Below, piece after piece: positions 1 to 7,825 of a stretch of 64,000 nucleotides of DNA; positions within the stretch are counted from its first letter, which is position 1, and each line of letters starts with the position of its first letter. This DNA is from Frigoriglobus tundricola (GTDB lineage: Bacteria > Planctomycetota > Planctomycetia > Gemmatales > Gemmataceae): assembly GCF_013128195.2 (NCBI RefSeq), contig NZ_CP053452.2, forward strand, positions 8,494,001 to 8,558,000, read 5' to 3'. The position numbers and the translations under genes were made by a program. The notes below the pieces were generated by a model. It was not told the DNA's origin. It did not search any database and was given only the letters and a program-made list of their open reading frames with translations.

Positions 1-520
1 TCCGGTCCGTCCCGTTGTGTCGCTCCACGAAGCACGTGTTGACCGCCGTGCTCACCGCCGAGGCGAGTAGCGCGGCCGTGACCGCCACCACCGCCCCGAA
101 CACCACCCGCGTGCTCACCGCCACCACCCGGTTGTTCTCCCGCTCCTTGTGGACGGTCGCATAGGTGACCTCGGGCGGGATGACCCGGTGGGCCTTGCGC
201 GGCCGACCGGGTCGCCCGGTTCGCGGCGGGGTCACCAAGTGCCCGTAGGTGTCCCGGATCGCCGAGGCGTACACCGGGTACTCGTCGGACGTCATGAGCC
301 GCATCACTCGGCCCCCGGTGCGCCGGTGGAAGTCACGGACCAGGGCGTGGGTCGCGTCCTCGGTCCGCTTACCGACCAACAGGCTCACGACCAATCGGCT
401 CTCGGGATCGAGGGCCACGTGGTCCCAGCAGTCCCCGCGCCGGGTCTCGTCGGGGCCGCAGTTCTTCTCCTTACGGCCCACGAAATCCCACTTCTCATCG
501 AACTGCACTTCGCGGGTCGT
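1..520 (-). CDS. IS1-type transposase catalytic frame (InsB-like), copy 1, cut by the window edge
   Basis: Counterpart of 4442-5200. The visible part carries the first two acidic residues of the catalytic triad (FDEKWDFVG and MTSDEYPVY). The third (FVERHNG) lies at the window edge. It is read in the +1 frame relative to the upstream frame and has no convincing start of its own, so it is probably made only as a frameshift fusion. Confidence 0.8.
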
Positions 521-881
521 CGGGGGAAAAAGCCACGAGCTCGTCGTGCAACGCGCGGGCATGTTGGCCGGCCCGTCGGATGTACCGGGTCACCGTATTG
601 GTATGAACCCCGGTGAGCCGTGCGGTCTTGCGGGTCCCGATCCCTTCGGCCACGTGAGCCAGAACCGCGGTCACCCGCGCGGCCGGCAGTCGGGCGTCGA
701 ACAGTGGGGTGCCCTTGCGCTCGGAGAACCGGGCCTTGCAGGTCCGGCACCGGAGCACCCGCGTCTTGTTCGGCCCATAACGGGCCGGCACGGTCAGGTT
801 CCCGTGGTTCCGTTTCCCATGGTCGGGACAATGGGCATTGAGGCAACAGAAGCGGCTCAGGTCGTCCATGACGGATCTCAA
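495..881 (-). CDS. IS1-type transposase, upstream reading frame (InsA-like), copy 1
   Basis: Protein of 128 residues, identical to the product at 4081-4467. The N-terminal half has paired cysteines of a zinc-finger kind (FCCLNAHC, then RCRTC). The second half is a helix-turn-helix (GIGTRKTARLTGVHTNTVTRY), as in InsA-type DNA-binding proteins of the IS1 family. The frame stops shortly after a TTTTTCCCCC run (522-531), where a +1 frame change would join it to the catalytic frame. Confidence 0.8.
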   Translation of the reverse strand: MRSVMDDLSRFCCLNAHCPDHGKRNHGNLTVPARYGPNKTRVLRCRTCKARFSERKGTPLFDARLPAARVTAVLAHVAEGIGTRKTARLTGVHTNTVTRYIRRAGQHARALHDELVAFSPDDPRSAVR

Positions 882-947
882 TCCGTGGGAGCAAATGCCA
901 ACCGAGAAGCGGAATCCCTTACCATACCTCCGGTAACTCGTGCAAGG

Positions 948-1928
948 CTAAGAAGACACCACCCGTTTTTCGGCCACGCGATAAACCTCGACTGTGCCGT
1001 CCGATAAGCCGCGGGCCATGTAGCGCCCGTCCAATGTGACAGCGACACTGGAAACGGAACCCGTGGGCAGTTCCCACTTCAAGCGCGGCCGACTGCCTCG
1101 TAAGTCCCAGTTCAGCACCTCGTTCCCGCCGCCGATGCTGACAAGCGTTGTGGCGTCCGGGGTGACGAGGACGAGGCGGGTGCCGCCGGGGTGCCCGGCG
1201 AGTTCGGTCCGGACCGACGGACTGATGGCGGTCAGATCCCAGATCCGGATCGGGCCGTCGCGGCCCGCCGTCGCCAGCGATTTGCCGTCCGGGAAATACG
1301 CCACGGTGTTCACCTCGCTCGCGTGCGCGAGGGACGCCCGTTGACTGGACCGGATGCGGCTGAGGGCCCAGGTGCGAACGGTCGCGTCATGTGCTGCCGT
1401 GGCGATGCCCTGACCGTCCGGTGCGAAGGCGAGTGACCGGACCGGACGGGAGTGCCCCGAGAGCAGAGTTCGGGCTTCGCCCCCGGTGCTGCCGCCCGGT
1501 TCCCATACTCGGAGGGTTTGGTCTTCGCCCGCGCCGGCCACCAGCTTGCCATCTGGGGAGTATGCGACCGCGTACATCGGTCCCCGACCGCCACGCAGGA
1601 GACGGATCTCCTGGACCGTTTTATCAACCACCTCCAGGAGCGTGATTGTCCCGGTTGAGGAGCCCGCCGCCAGGAACCGACTGTTCGGTGCGAAGGCCAG
1701 TGCGGCGAACCCGTCGGCCGGAGCGCGGAACGTCGCGCGCTGGCACGGTTTGCTCGTGGCCACGTCCCAGATCCGCCCGGTGCCGTCGCGGCCCGCGGAG
1801 GCGAGAAGGCACCGGTCGGGGGAAAACGCGAGCGCGACGATGCCGTCTGTGTGCCCCTTCAGGTTCGCGAGCGCTTTGGCCGGACTCGCGGGCTCTGCCG
1901 ATTGGGGGAGGTGGGTCCGCACTTCCAT
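948..1928 (-). CDS. WD40-repeat protein, C-terminus rewritten by the IS insertion
   Basis: Protein of 326 residues made almost wholly of WD40 blades. Seven can be counted, each with the GH...FSPDG...TAGRDG...RIWD pattern, for example LKGHTDGIVALAFSPD near residue 25 and VEVYRV near 318. Seven blades make a closed propeller, so the fold looks complete. The insertion boundary at 963 falls just after the last blade; the final four or five residues and the TAG stop (948-950) come from the element. The original C-terminus is beyond the window. The start is supported by GAGGC about 7 nt upstream. There is no signal peptide. Partner proteins are unknown; such propellers act as interaction platforms. 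Confidence 0.8.
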   Translation of the reverse strand: MEVRTHLPQSAEPASPAKALANLKGHTDGIVALAFSPDRCLLASAGRDGTGRIWDVATSKPCQRATFRAPADGFAALAFAPNSRFLAAGSSTGTITLLEVVDKTVQEIRLLRGGRGPMYAVAYSPDGKLVAGAGEDQTLRVWEPGGSTGGEARTLLSGHSRPVRSLAFAPDGQGIATAAHDATVRTWALSRIRSSQRASLAHASEVNTVAYFPDGKSLATAGRDGPIRIWDLTAISPSVRTELAGHPGGTRLVLVTPDATTLVSIGGGNEVLNWDLRGSRPRLKWELPTGSVSSVAVTLDGRYMARGLSDGTVEVYRVAEKRVVSS

Positions 1929-2108
1929 CGGGGTTGCCTCTCGGACAGCGATGCGCCAGAAATTATAGCGAAGTGGAGAACGTCCGCGAGCGGCGCATCT
2001 GCTATCGAGAGTCTAGACCGCGAAACGGGTCTTGCGCCGGACCTTTTCTGGCGGGGAGGGGCCGCCCCGCCGGCACAATCGGCACCGGCAAGTTCGGCAC
2101 AAGATCAG

Positions 2109-3098
2109 TTACCACAGGAACTTGGCTCGCACCTCCGGGTTTACGACTTTCTCGACCGGCCACTCTCCGCGGCGGATCGATGCGATTGCCTGCGCCGCCG
2201 AGCGGGCCATGTCTTCGAGTGACTGCACATCGACCCCCGCCGCGTGGGGTGTGAGGACGACGTTCGGCAGTGTCCGGAGCGGGTTGTTCGCCGGCGTCGG
2301 TTCGACCTCGAAGACGTCCAGAGCGGCCCCGCCGAGCGGCCCGTCGCGAAGGGCCGTAATCAAATCGGCTTCGCGGACCAACCCACCTCGCGAGGTGTTC
2401 ACCAGCACCGCGCCCGGTTTCATGCGTGCCAGGGACGCGTGGTTGATGACGTGACGCGTTTCCGCCGTGAGCGGCAGGTGCAGTGACAGGAAATCGGCTT
2501 CCCGAAGCAACTGGTCGAACGATACGAGCGCGATTCCGTGGGCGTCGCAAAACGCGGTATCGGGAAGGGGGTCGTAGGCGAGTACCCGCATTTCGAACGC
2601 GGCGGCGCGGGTGGCAACGGCCTTTCCGATCCGCCCCAACCCGGCCAGCCCGAGGGTGCGGCCCCGGAGGGGAACGCTCATCACTCGGTTCCACCCGCCG
2701 GCGGCCATCGTCGCGTGCCGGTTGGGGATGTGCCGGGTGAACCCCAGAATGAGCGCGAACGCGTGTTCCGCGACCGACCCCTGGTTCGTTCCCGGTGCGA
2801 TGGTGACGGCGACGCCCGCGGCGGTGGCCGCGGGCACATTGACCGCGTCGTACCCGACGCCGACGCGCGCGATGACACGCAGTTGGGGGTGCGCGGCCAG
2901 TACCTGGGGCGTATACGGCTCGGAACCGGCGACGACGGCTTCGACCCCGTTCAGCGCGACGAGTAACTCGTCTACGGTCGGTTCGTTCGCCTCGGCGGGG
3001 GGCAGAACGGTGATTTCCAGGCCGGCCCGGTCGAGTGCGTCGCGGAACTGGCCCACGAATTTCGCCACCTCACGCGGAGCGATCAACACCTTCGGCAT
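2109..3098 (-). CDS. D-isomer-specific 2-hydroxyacid dehydrogenase (phosphoglycerate dehydrogenase-like)
   Basis: NAD(P)-dependent dehydrogenase of 329 residues that would interconvert a 2-oxo acid and a D-2-hydroxy acid. The Rossmann loop is GLAGLGRIGKA. The catalytic arginine lies in NTSRGGLV and the catalytic histidine in LTPHAAG. RVGVGYDAV and LHLPLTAET are typical of the SerA/GhrB superfamily. It lacks the ACT and intervening domains of long SerA enzymes, so it could be a glyoxylate/hydroxypyruvate reductase rather than the serine-pathway enzyme. The start MPKVLIAP at 3098 fits the family N-terminus better than upstream in-frame starts. Confidence 0.88.
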   Translation of the reverse strand: MPKVLIAPREVAKFVGQFRDALDRAGLEITVLPPAEANEPTVDELLVALNGVEAVVAGSEPYTPQVLAAHPQLRVIARVGVGYDAVNVPAATAAGVAVTIAPGTNQGSVAEHAFALILGFTRHIPNRHATMAAGGWNRVMSVPLRGRTLGLAGLGRIGKAVATRAAAFEMRVLAYDPLPDTAFCDAHGIALVSFDQLLREADFLSLHLPLTAETRHVINHASLARMKPGAVLVNTSRGGLVREADLITALRDGPLGGAALDVFEVEPTPANNPLRTLPNVVLTPHAAGVDVQSLEDMARSAAQAIASIRRGEWPVEKVVNPEVRAKFLW

Positions 3099-3541
3099 GG
3101 GACAAGTCTCACGGATGTTTGATGGAGCCCGGAGCGGGCTCCCGCGCGTTGTTGTAGTGACAAATGGACCGGCACAGTGGTCGGTGCTCGGAACCGGTTT
3201 TCCACCGCTGCGCCCTTCCTGGATTGCCCCCCGCCAACCCGGATCCGAGACCATGCCCGCCCGCGGTCCGACGAGACAAAAAGTCGCCCATCGGGATAAA
3301 TAAAATTATGGATGATATATATTAACATTTATATTAAATTAATGTCATTTGATATATGTATGCTTGATTGGTATGATATACAAATTGCGTATGATTCCAA
3401 GAGACGTTCGTGAAGATCTGGCTCTTCGGCTTGATGGGATCGGGGGCCGCGGTAATTTAAGGATCGGTAAGACTCGCTGCACTGATTCGATCTGGGATTT
3501 AACAATCCCGTATCGATTATTCACAATATCTACAAGTGCGA
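3099..3541. other. Divergent intergenic region with a sharp AT-rich island
   Basis: No gene is supported. Positions about 3296-3400 are strikingly AT-rich (runs of TATATA, TTAAATTAAT, TTTGATATAT) inside very GC-rich DNA, with several TATGAT/GATATA hexamers. It lies between the dehydrogenase and the disrupted DUF1559 gene and probably holds the promoter of the latter. No start point can be assigned by eye. Confidence 0.5.
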
Positions 3542-3990
3542 ATGAGATTCATGAAACCAACACACGATCGCTGCCGGGGCTTTACTCTGATCGAACTGCT
3601 GGTCGTGATCGCCATTATCGCGATCCTGATCGGCCTCCTGCTGCCCGCCGTTCAAAAGGTGCGCGAATCCGCCGCACGGGCCAAGTGCCAGAACAATCTG
3701 AAGCAGTTCGGGCTCGCGCTGCACAACTGCGACGGCGCCCAGGGCCGCCTGCCGCCGATGGGCGGGACGTTCGGCGGGGCGTACCTCGCCCCGCTCTTCT
3801 TCCACATGCTCCCCTACATCGAACAGAGCAACCTCTGGAACGCCGCCAACACCGAGGACACCGCGGCGGGGGCGACGCCGAATCCGAGTACGACCGTCTC
3901 GTTGAAACTCATCTGGCCGTTGTGGTCCACCGTTAACACCACCTCGAACACGTATCTGCGGCAGACCAAGGTCAGCATTTATCAATGCCC

Positions 3991-3998
3991 GAGCGATC
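3991..3998. repeat. 8-bp target duplication of the IS1-family element (left; right copy at 5210-5217)
   Basis: GAGCGATC directly precedes the GGTGGTG end of the element and recurs directly after its CACCACC end. Eight to nine bp is the usual duplication size for IS1-family insertions. Confidence 0.95.
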
Positions 3999-4080
3999 GG
4001 TGGTGTCTTCTTAGCCTTGCACGAGTTACCGGAGGTATGGTAAGGGATTCCGCTTCTCGGTTGGCATTTGCTCCCACGGA

Positions 4081-4467
4081 TTGAGATCCGTCATGGACGA
4101 CCTGAGCCGCTTCTGTTGCCTCAATGCCCATTGTCCCGACCATGGGAAACGGAACCACGGGAACCTGACCGTGCCGGCCCGTTATGGGCCGAACAAGACG
4201 CGGGTGCTCCGGTGCCGGACCTGCAAGGCCCGGTTCTCCGAGCGCAAGGGCACCCCACTGTTCGACGCCCGACTGCCGGCCGCGCGGGTGACCGCGGTTC
4301 TGGCTCACGTGGCCGAAGGGATCGGGACCCGCAAGACCGCACGGCTCACCGGGGTTCATACCAATACGGTGACCCGGTACATCCGACGGGCCGGCCAACA
4401 TGCCCGCGCGTTGCACGACGAGCTCGTGGCTTTTTCCCCCGACGACCCGCGAAGTGCAGTTCGATGA
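4081..4467 (+). CDS. IS1-type transposase, upstream reading frame (InsA-like), copy 2
   Basis: Protein of 128 residues with cysteine pairs (FCCLNAHC and RCRTC) suggesting a zinc ribbon at residues 12-55, then a helix-turn-helix at about 70-100. In IS1 the InsA-type product binds the ends and represses, while an InsA-InsB' fusion is the active transposase. The frame passes through TTTTTCCCCC at 4431-4440. Moving +1 after the CCC codon at 4438-4440 would continue into the catalytic frame (...LVAFSP then TTREVQFDEKW). Confidence 0.85.
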   Translation: MRSVMDDLSRFCCLNAHCPDHGKRNHGNLTVPARYGPNKTRVLRCRTCKARFSERKGTPLFDARLPAARVTAVLAHVAEGIGTRKTARLTGVHTNTVTRYIRRAGQHARALHDELVAFSPDDPRSAVR

Positions 4468-5200
4468 GAAGTGGGATTTCGTGGGCCGTAAGGAGAAGAA
4501 CTGCGGCCCCGACGAGACCCGGCGCGGGGACTGCTGGGACCACGTGGCCCTCGATCCCGAGAGCCGATTGGTCGTGAGCCTGTTGGTCGGTAAGCGGACC
4601 GAGGACGCGACCCACGCCCTGGTCCGTGACTTCCACCGGCGCACCGGGGGCCGAGTGATGCGGCTCATGACGTCCGACGAGTACCCGGTGTACGCCTCGG
4701 CGATCCGGGACACCTACGGGCACTTGGTGACCCCGCCGCGAACCGGGCGACCCGGTCGGCCGCGCAAGGCCCACCGGGTCATCCCGCCCGAGGTCACCTA
4801 TGCGACCGTCCACAAGGAGCGGGAGAACAACCGGGTGGTGGCGGTGAGCACGCGGGTGGTGTTCGGGGCGGTGGTGGCGGTCACGGCCGCGCTACTCGCC
4901 TCGGCGGTGAGCACGGCGGTCAACACGTGCTTCGTGGAGCGACACAACGGGACGGACCGGAATCGGTGCAGCCGCAAGGTGCGCAAGAGCTATGGGTTCT
5001 CGAAGGACTGGGACACGCACCGTGCGGCCACCGCCTTCAGCTACTTCAGCTACAACTTCTGCTGGCCGGTCCGCACGCTCCGCCACAAGGGTGCCGACGG
5101 GCGCTGGCACCAGAGAACACCGGCAATGGCCGCGGGACTGACCGATCGGGTGTGGGCGCTATCCGAATGGTTGACCCTGCCAGCGGTGCAATGCAGGTAG
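4442..5200 (+). CDS. IS1-type transposase catalytic frame (InsB-like), copy 2
   Basis: DDE nuclease domain of about 250 residues. The likely catalytic residues are D in VQFDEKWDFVG, D in MTSDEYPVY and E in NTCFVERHNGTDR, followed by the basic stretch RKVRKSYGFSKDWD. An ATG exists at 4400 in this frame, but its first residues are not family-like and it lies inside the upstream frame. Synthesis as a +1 frameshift fusion is therefore more likely than independent initiation. The stop at 5198-5200 is inside the right terminal repeat. Confidence 0.85.
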   Translation, partial: TTREVQFDEKWDFVGRKEKNCGPDETRRGDCWDHVALDPESRLVVSLLVGKRTEDATHALVRDFHRRTGGRVMRLMTSDEYPVYASAIRDTYGHLVTPPRTGRPGRPRKAHRVIPPEVTYATVHKERENNRVVAVSTRVVFGAVVAVTAALLASAVSTAVNTCFVERHNGTDRNRCSRKVRKSYGFSKDWDTHRAATAFSYFSYNFCWPVRTLRHKGADGRWHQRTPAMAAGLTDRVWALSEWLTLPAVQCR

Positions 5201-5787
5201 CCCACCACCGAGCGATCCGAGTCTCGGCAACCTCGCGGACTGGTCCCCGGGCGACCTGTCCTACGGGGCCAACTTCCAGGTCTTCGGCGGGGTCAACAAC
5301 ACGACCGCCAACTGGGACGGGCAGGCCAGCATCGCCCGCACGTTCCAGGACGGCACCTCCAACACGATCCTGTTCGCCGAAAAGTACTCCCGGTGTACGG
5401 GGAACGGTGGCGGCGTCGCGTTCTGGATGCGTGGGGTCTACAAGGGGCAGAGTTCCGACCCCAAAAACCCCGGTCCCGACGACAGCTATCCCGGCGACCG
5501 CGATTCGGGGTTGTTCGGTGGCGGGGTGTCTCCGGCCGACGGGACGGTCTGGATCACCGGGGCGGCTTCCAAGTTCCTTGTGACCCCCAATCCCTTCAAT
5601 GTCGTGTGCGATAAACGGTGGGCCTCCACTCCCCACACGAGCGGCATTAACGTTTGTCTGGCTGATGGTAGCGTTCGGCACCTCAGTGCGGGTACCGACC
5701 CCAATACCTGGTGGGCAGCGGTGACGCCGTCCAATGGAGACCTTCTGGGAAGTGATTGGTAGGCATCGAACGGGTCGCGCAATTCGT

Positions 5788-5820
5788 CCGCCCGGCGGAG
5801 CCCCCGTCTCCGCCGGGCGG
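5788..5820 (+). terminator. Strong hairpin after the disrupted DUF1559 gene
   Basis: CCGCCCGGCGGA pairs with TCCGCCGGGCGG across a 9-nt loop, 25 nt beyond the DUF1559 stop. There is no T-run, so it may rely on stem strength, or may protect the 3' end. Confidence 0.5.
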
Positions 5821-5936
5821 AGTGTGGATCGAAACGTTCCGGCGGAGGAACTCCCTGTCTGGTGGTCCTGATACAGACACGCTGGCAGTGCCCCACCAGA
5901 AAAATGCGCCTGCACCATCGGGTTCGAATAGAGGGG

Positions 5937-6425
5937 TTACGACCGCGGCTCGGACGTCCCGATCTCGGCCCGTGTCGCGTTGCAGATTCGCAGGTAATCG
6001 GCGGGTGCGAGCAAGATCTGCAAGCCCCGCTCGCCGGCCGAGATGGAAACCGTCTCGAACAACTCGATCGTCGTATCGACGTACACCGGGTAGGCCTTCT
6101 TCGCGCCGAGTACGGTGACACCACCCCGGACGTAGCCGGTGAGGGGTTGAACCTCTTTGAGCGTCACGGGTTCGATTTTGCGGTCGCCCGTGACTCGGGC
6201 GAGCGCCTTCAGGTCGAGCCGGCTGTCGCCGGGAACCACGGCGAAACAGATGCCGTACCGGTCGCCGCGCACGACGAGGGTCTTGAAGAGTTGCTCCGGT
6301 GGGAGACCGACTTTCGCCGCGACCGACAGTGCGGACAGGTCGTCGAGATCAACCGGGTAGCTCCGCAGTTCGTAGGAAATGCCGGCTTCGTCGAGGAGCC
6401 GAGCGGCGTTCGTCTTCCGGCTCAT
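5937..6425 (-). CDS. YbaK/EbsC-family Cys-tRNA(Pro) deacylase
   Basis: Protein of 162 residues of the YbaK/ProX trans-editing family, which hydrolyses mischarged aminoacyl-tRNA (Cys-tRNAPro for YbaK). Family marks are the early TNAARLLDEAGISYELRSYP, the central FKTLVVRGD, VPGDSRLDLK and the late GYVRGGVTVLGAKKAYPVYVD. The start at MSRKTNAARLL (6425) matches the family N-terminus; a longer in-frame extension overlaps a repeat. Substrate specificity within the family cannot be told by eye. Confidence 0.88.
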   Translation of the reverse strand: MSRKTNAARLLDEAGISYELRSYPVDLDDLSALSVAAKVGLPPEQLFKTLVVRGDRYGICFAVVPGDSRLDLKALARVTGDRKIEPVTLKEVQPLTGYVRGGVTVLGAKKAYPVYVDTTIELFETVSISAGERGLQILLAPADYLRICNATRAEIGTSEPRS

Positions 6426-6455
6426 GTCTCGTGACTCGGGCTCCGCTGTGGTCTT

Positions 6456-6540
6456 CGTAGGGTGGGACAAGGTTCAGCGCCGGCCCACCGGCGTGGCCAA
6501 AAAGTGGGAGGGACGGCACCGCGTCGTGTCCCACCCTACG
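6456..6540. repeat. Inverted repeat with 14-bp perfect arms
   Basis: CGTAGGGTGGGACA (6456-6469) is repeated inverted at 6527-6540, enclosing about 57 nt. It fills the gap between the DUF1552 stop and the deacylase start. From memory, TAGGGTGGGACAAG-type arms recur in intergenic regions of planctomycetes and other bacteria. Confidence 0.6.
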
Positions 6541-6547
6541 GTACAAC

Positions 6548-7825
6548 TCAAATCCCCGCGAGACGCTCTTTGGCGTCGCCGAATTCCGGCAGCTTCAGGC
6601 CCATGCGGTCCATCAGCGTGAGGTACAGGCTGCACAGCTTGCGTTTGTCGTTCCCGGCCTTGAGGTAGTCGAGGGTGCGACCGGTCTTCAGCGTCCCGCC
6701 GAGCCCGCCGGCCAGGATCACCGGCACACGCGACCCGTTGTGGGCGTTCCAGTGCTCCGACACGAACATGATGCAAGAGTTGTCCAGCACCGAGCCGTCG
6801 GCCTCCTTCATCTTCGACAACTTGTCGATGAGGTACGCGTACTGATCGACGTGGAACTTCACGATCGCCTGGTACTCCTTGCCCTCGTTCGAGTGCGAGT
6901 AACTGTGGTGATCGTCGCGGACGCCCAGGAACGGGTACACCTGTCCCGACAGGTCGCGCGACAGGAGCAGCGTCGCCACCCGTGACCGGTCGGTCTGGAA
7001 CGCCAGCGCGATGATGTCGCACATCAGCCTGGCGTACTCGCGGAAGTCCTTGGGTTGCGCCGGGGACGGGCGCGCGGCCGCCGGCACCGCGGTGTCGTCC
7101 TGGGCCATCTTGTTCAGGCGCTGGACGCGCTGTTCCGTCTCCCGCACCGACGACAGGTACTCGTCGAGCTTCTGCTTGTCGGTGCCACTGACTTTGCCGC
7201 TCAGGTCGTTGGCCTGACTCAGAACGTCATCGAGGATGCTGCCCTGGAGCTTACCGGCCTTCCCACCAAACAGGCTGTCGAACGCCAGCGCGGGATATAG
7301 CTCGATCGGCACCGGCGATTCCGAGTTGCGCCACGAGATGTGAGAGGCGTACACCATCGAATACTGGCTCTCGTGGAACCCGCTCACCGGCTGCTCGCAG
7401 CCGAGCACGAGGCTCGGTTGCGCCGTCTCCTCCTCGTAGTGCTTCGCCAGCAGTTGGTCCATGCTGACGCCGCCCTTGATCGTGCGGCCCCGGCTCAGTG
7501 CCGCTCCGGACAGAATGTTGCCGGTACACTTCGCGTGCCCGCCGTCGCCTTCCTTGTTCCACAAGCCGTCGATGACGTTGAGCTTCTCCTTGAACCGGGC
7601 GAGTGGTTCCAGGCTCGATCCGAGTTCCATGTCCGCACCGGCGCCCCTCGCCCACCAGTGCGGGGGCGAGATGCCGTCGCCGATGAACAGGCACGCGAAC
7701 CGCTGGGCGGGTTTCTTCGCGGCCGGAGACGCGAGCGCGGGAACCGATTCCAGCCACGGCAGCGCCACGGTCACACCCAGACCTTTGAGCAGGACGCGGC
7801 GCGAGACGGCGGTGTTGGCGGTCAT
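6548..7825 (-). CDS. DUF1552 domain protein (planctomycete secreted family)
   Basis: Protein of 425 residues. The N-terminus VSRRVLLKGLGVTVALPWLE resembles a twin-arginine signal, implying export in folded form. The body carries DUF1552 features, including LFIGDGISPPHWW, GGHAKCTGNILSGA, a helical linker (LDEYLSSVRETEQRVQ) and MFVSEHWNAHNGSRVPVILAGG. The function is undetermined. Its ATG overlaps the stop of the upstream DUF1592 gene (ATGA at 7822-7825), so the two are almost certainly translated together; this pairing recurs in planctomycetes. Confidence 0.88.
   Translation of the reverse strand: MTANTAVSRRVLLKGLGVTVALPWLESVPALASPAAKKPAQRFACLFIGDGISPPHWWARGAGADMELGSSLEPLARFKEKLNVIDGLWNKEGDGGHAKCTGNILSGAALSRGRTIKGGVSMDQLLAKHYEEETAQPSLVLGCEQPVSGFHESQYSMVYASHISWRNSESPVPIELYPALAFDSLFGGKAGKLQGSILDDVLSQANDLSGKVSGTDKQKLDEYLSSVRETEQRVQRLNKMAQDDTAVPAAARPSPAQPKDFREYARLMCDIIALAFQTDRSRVATLLLSRDLSGQVYPFLGVRDDHHSYSHSNEGKEYQAIVKFHVDQYAYLIDKLSKMKEADGSVLDNSCIMFVSEHWNAHNGSRVPVILAGGLGGTLKTGRTLDYLKAGNDKRKLCSLYLTLMDRMGLKLPEFGDAKERLAGI

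Larger units (their letters stand above)
1..963 (-). mobile_element. IS1-family insertion sequence, copy 1 (runs off the window)
   Basis: This is the reverse complement of the complete element at 3999-5209. Coordinates map as p + q = 4962, and the encoded proteins are identical over the shared part. Its left terminal repeat begins GGTGGTG at 963 (reading leftwards), the same end as copy 2. About 250 bp, including the other terminal repeat, lie outside the window, so the target duplication cannot be confirmed; its candidate half is 964-971 (CGTTTTTC). The near identity of the copies implies recent transposition. Confidence 0.9.
3999..5209 (+). mobile_element. IS1-family insertion sequence, copy 2 (complete, 1211 bp)
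   Basis: The ends are imperfect inverted repeats of about 24 bp. Both begin GGTGGTG; after a divergent 8-bp stretch they agree again (GCCTTGCAC against GCATTGCAC). Classical IS1 ends begin GGTGATG. The element carries two overlapping transposase frames in InsA/InsB order and is flanked by an exact 8-bp duplication. It interrupts a DUF1559 gene. It is longer than the 768-bp IS1 of enterobacteria. Confidence 0.93.
3542..5762 (+). pseudogene. DUF1559 prepilin-like gene split by an IS1-family element
   Basis: The 5' part encodes a type IV pilin-like N-terminus (GFTLIELLVVIAIIAILIG) followed by the DUF1559 signature (LLPAVQKVRESAARAKCQNNL). It breaks at 3998. The gene resumes at 5218 in the correct frame once the element and one copy of the 8-bp duplication are removed. 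The joined sequence reads CPSD-PSLGNLADW across the scar and ends with the family's C-terminal motif (HTSGINVCLADGSVRHL). The restored product is about 333 residues, the normal family length. The start could be GTG 3536, ATG 3542 or ATG 3551; no ribosome site decides it. As it stands only a truncated N-terminal product can be made. Confidence 0.92.

Noticed and set aside
249..1007. A 252-codon plus-strand frame through the IS and WD40 boundary
   Set aside because: It is antisense to the transposase frames, and the same frame appears at the second IS copy with a different tail, showing that it follows the element and not a gene.
964..3998. A composite transposon bounded by the two IS1-family copies
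   Set aside because: Copy 2 has an identical 8-bp duplication on both of its own sides, so it inserted singly. The inner flank of copy 1 does not match it.
5915..5945. A tRNA-like GGGTTCGAAT stretch
   Set aside because: Only a T-arm-like string is present. There is no matching acceptor stem or anticodon arm around it, and the deacylase stop lies in the same place.
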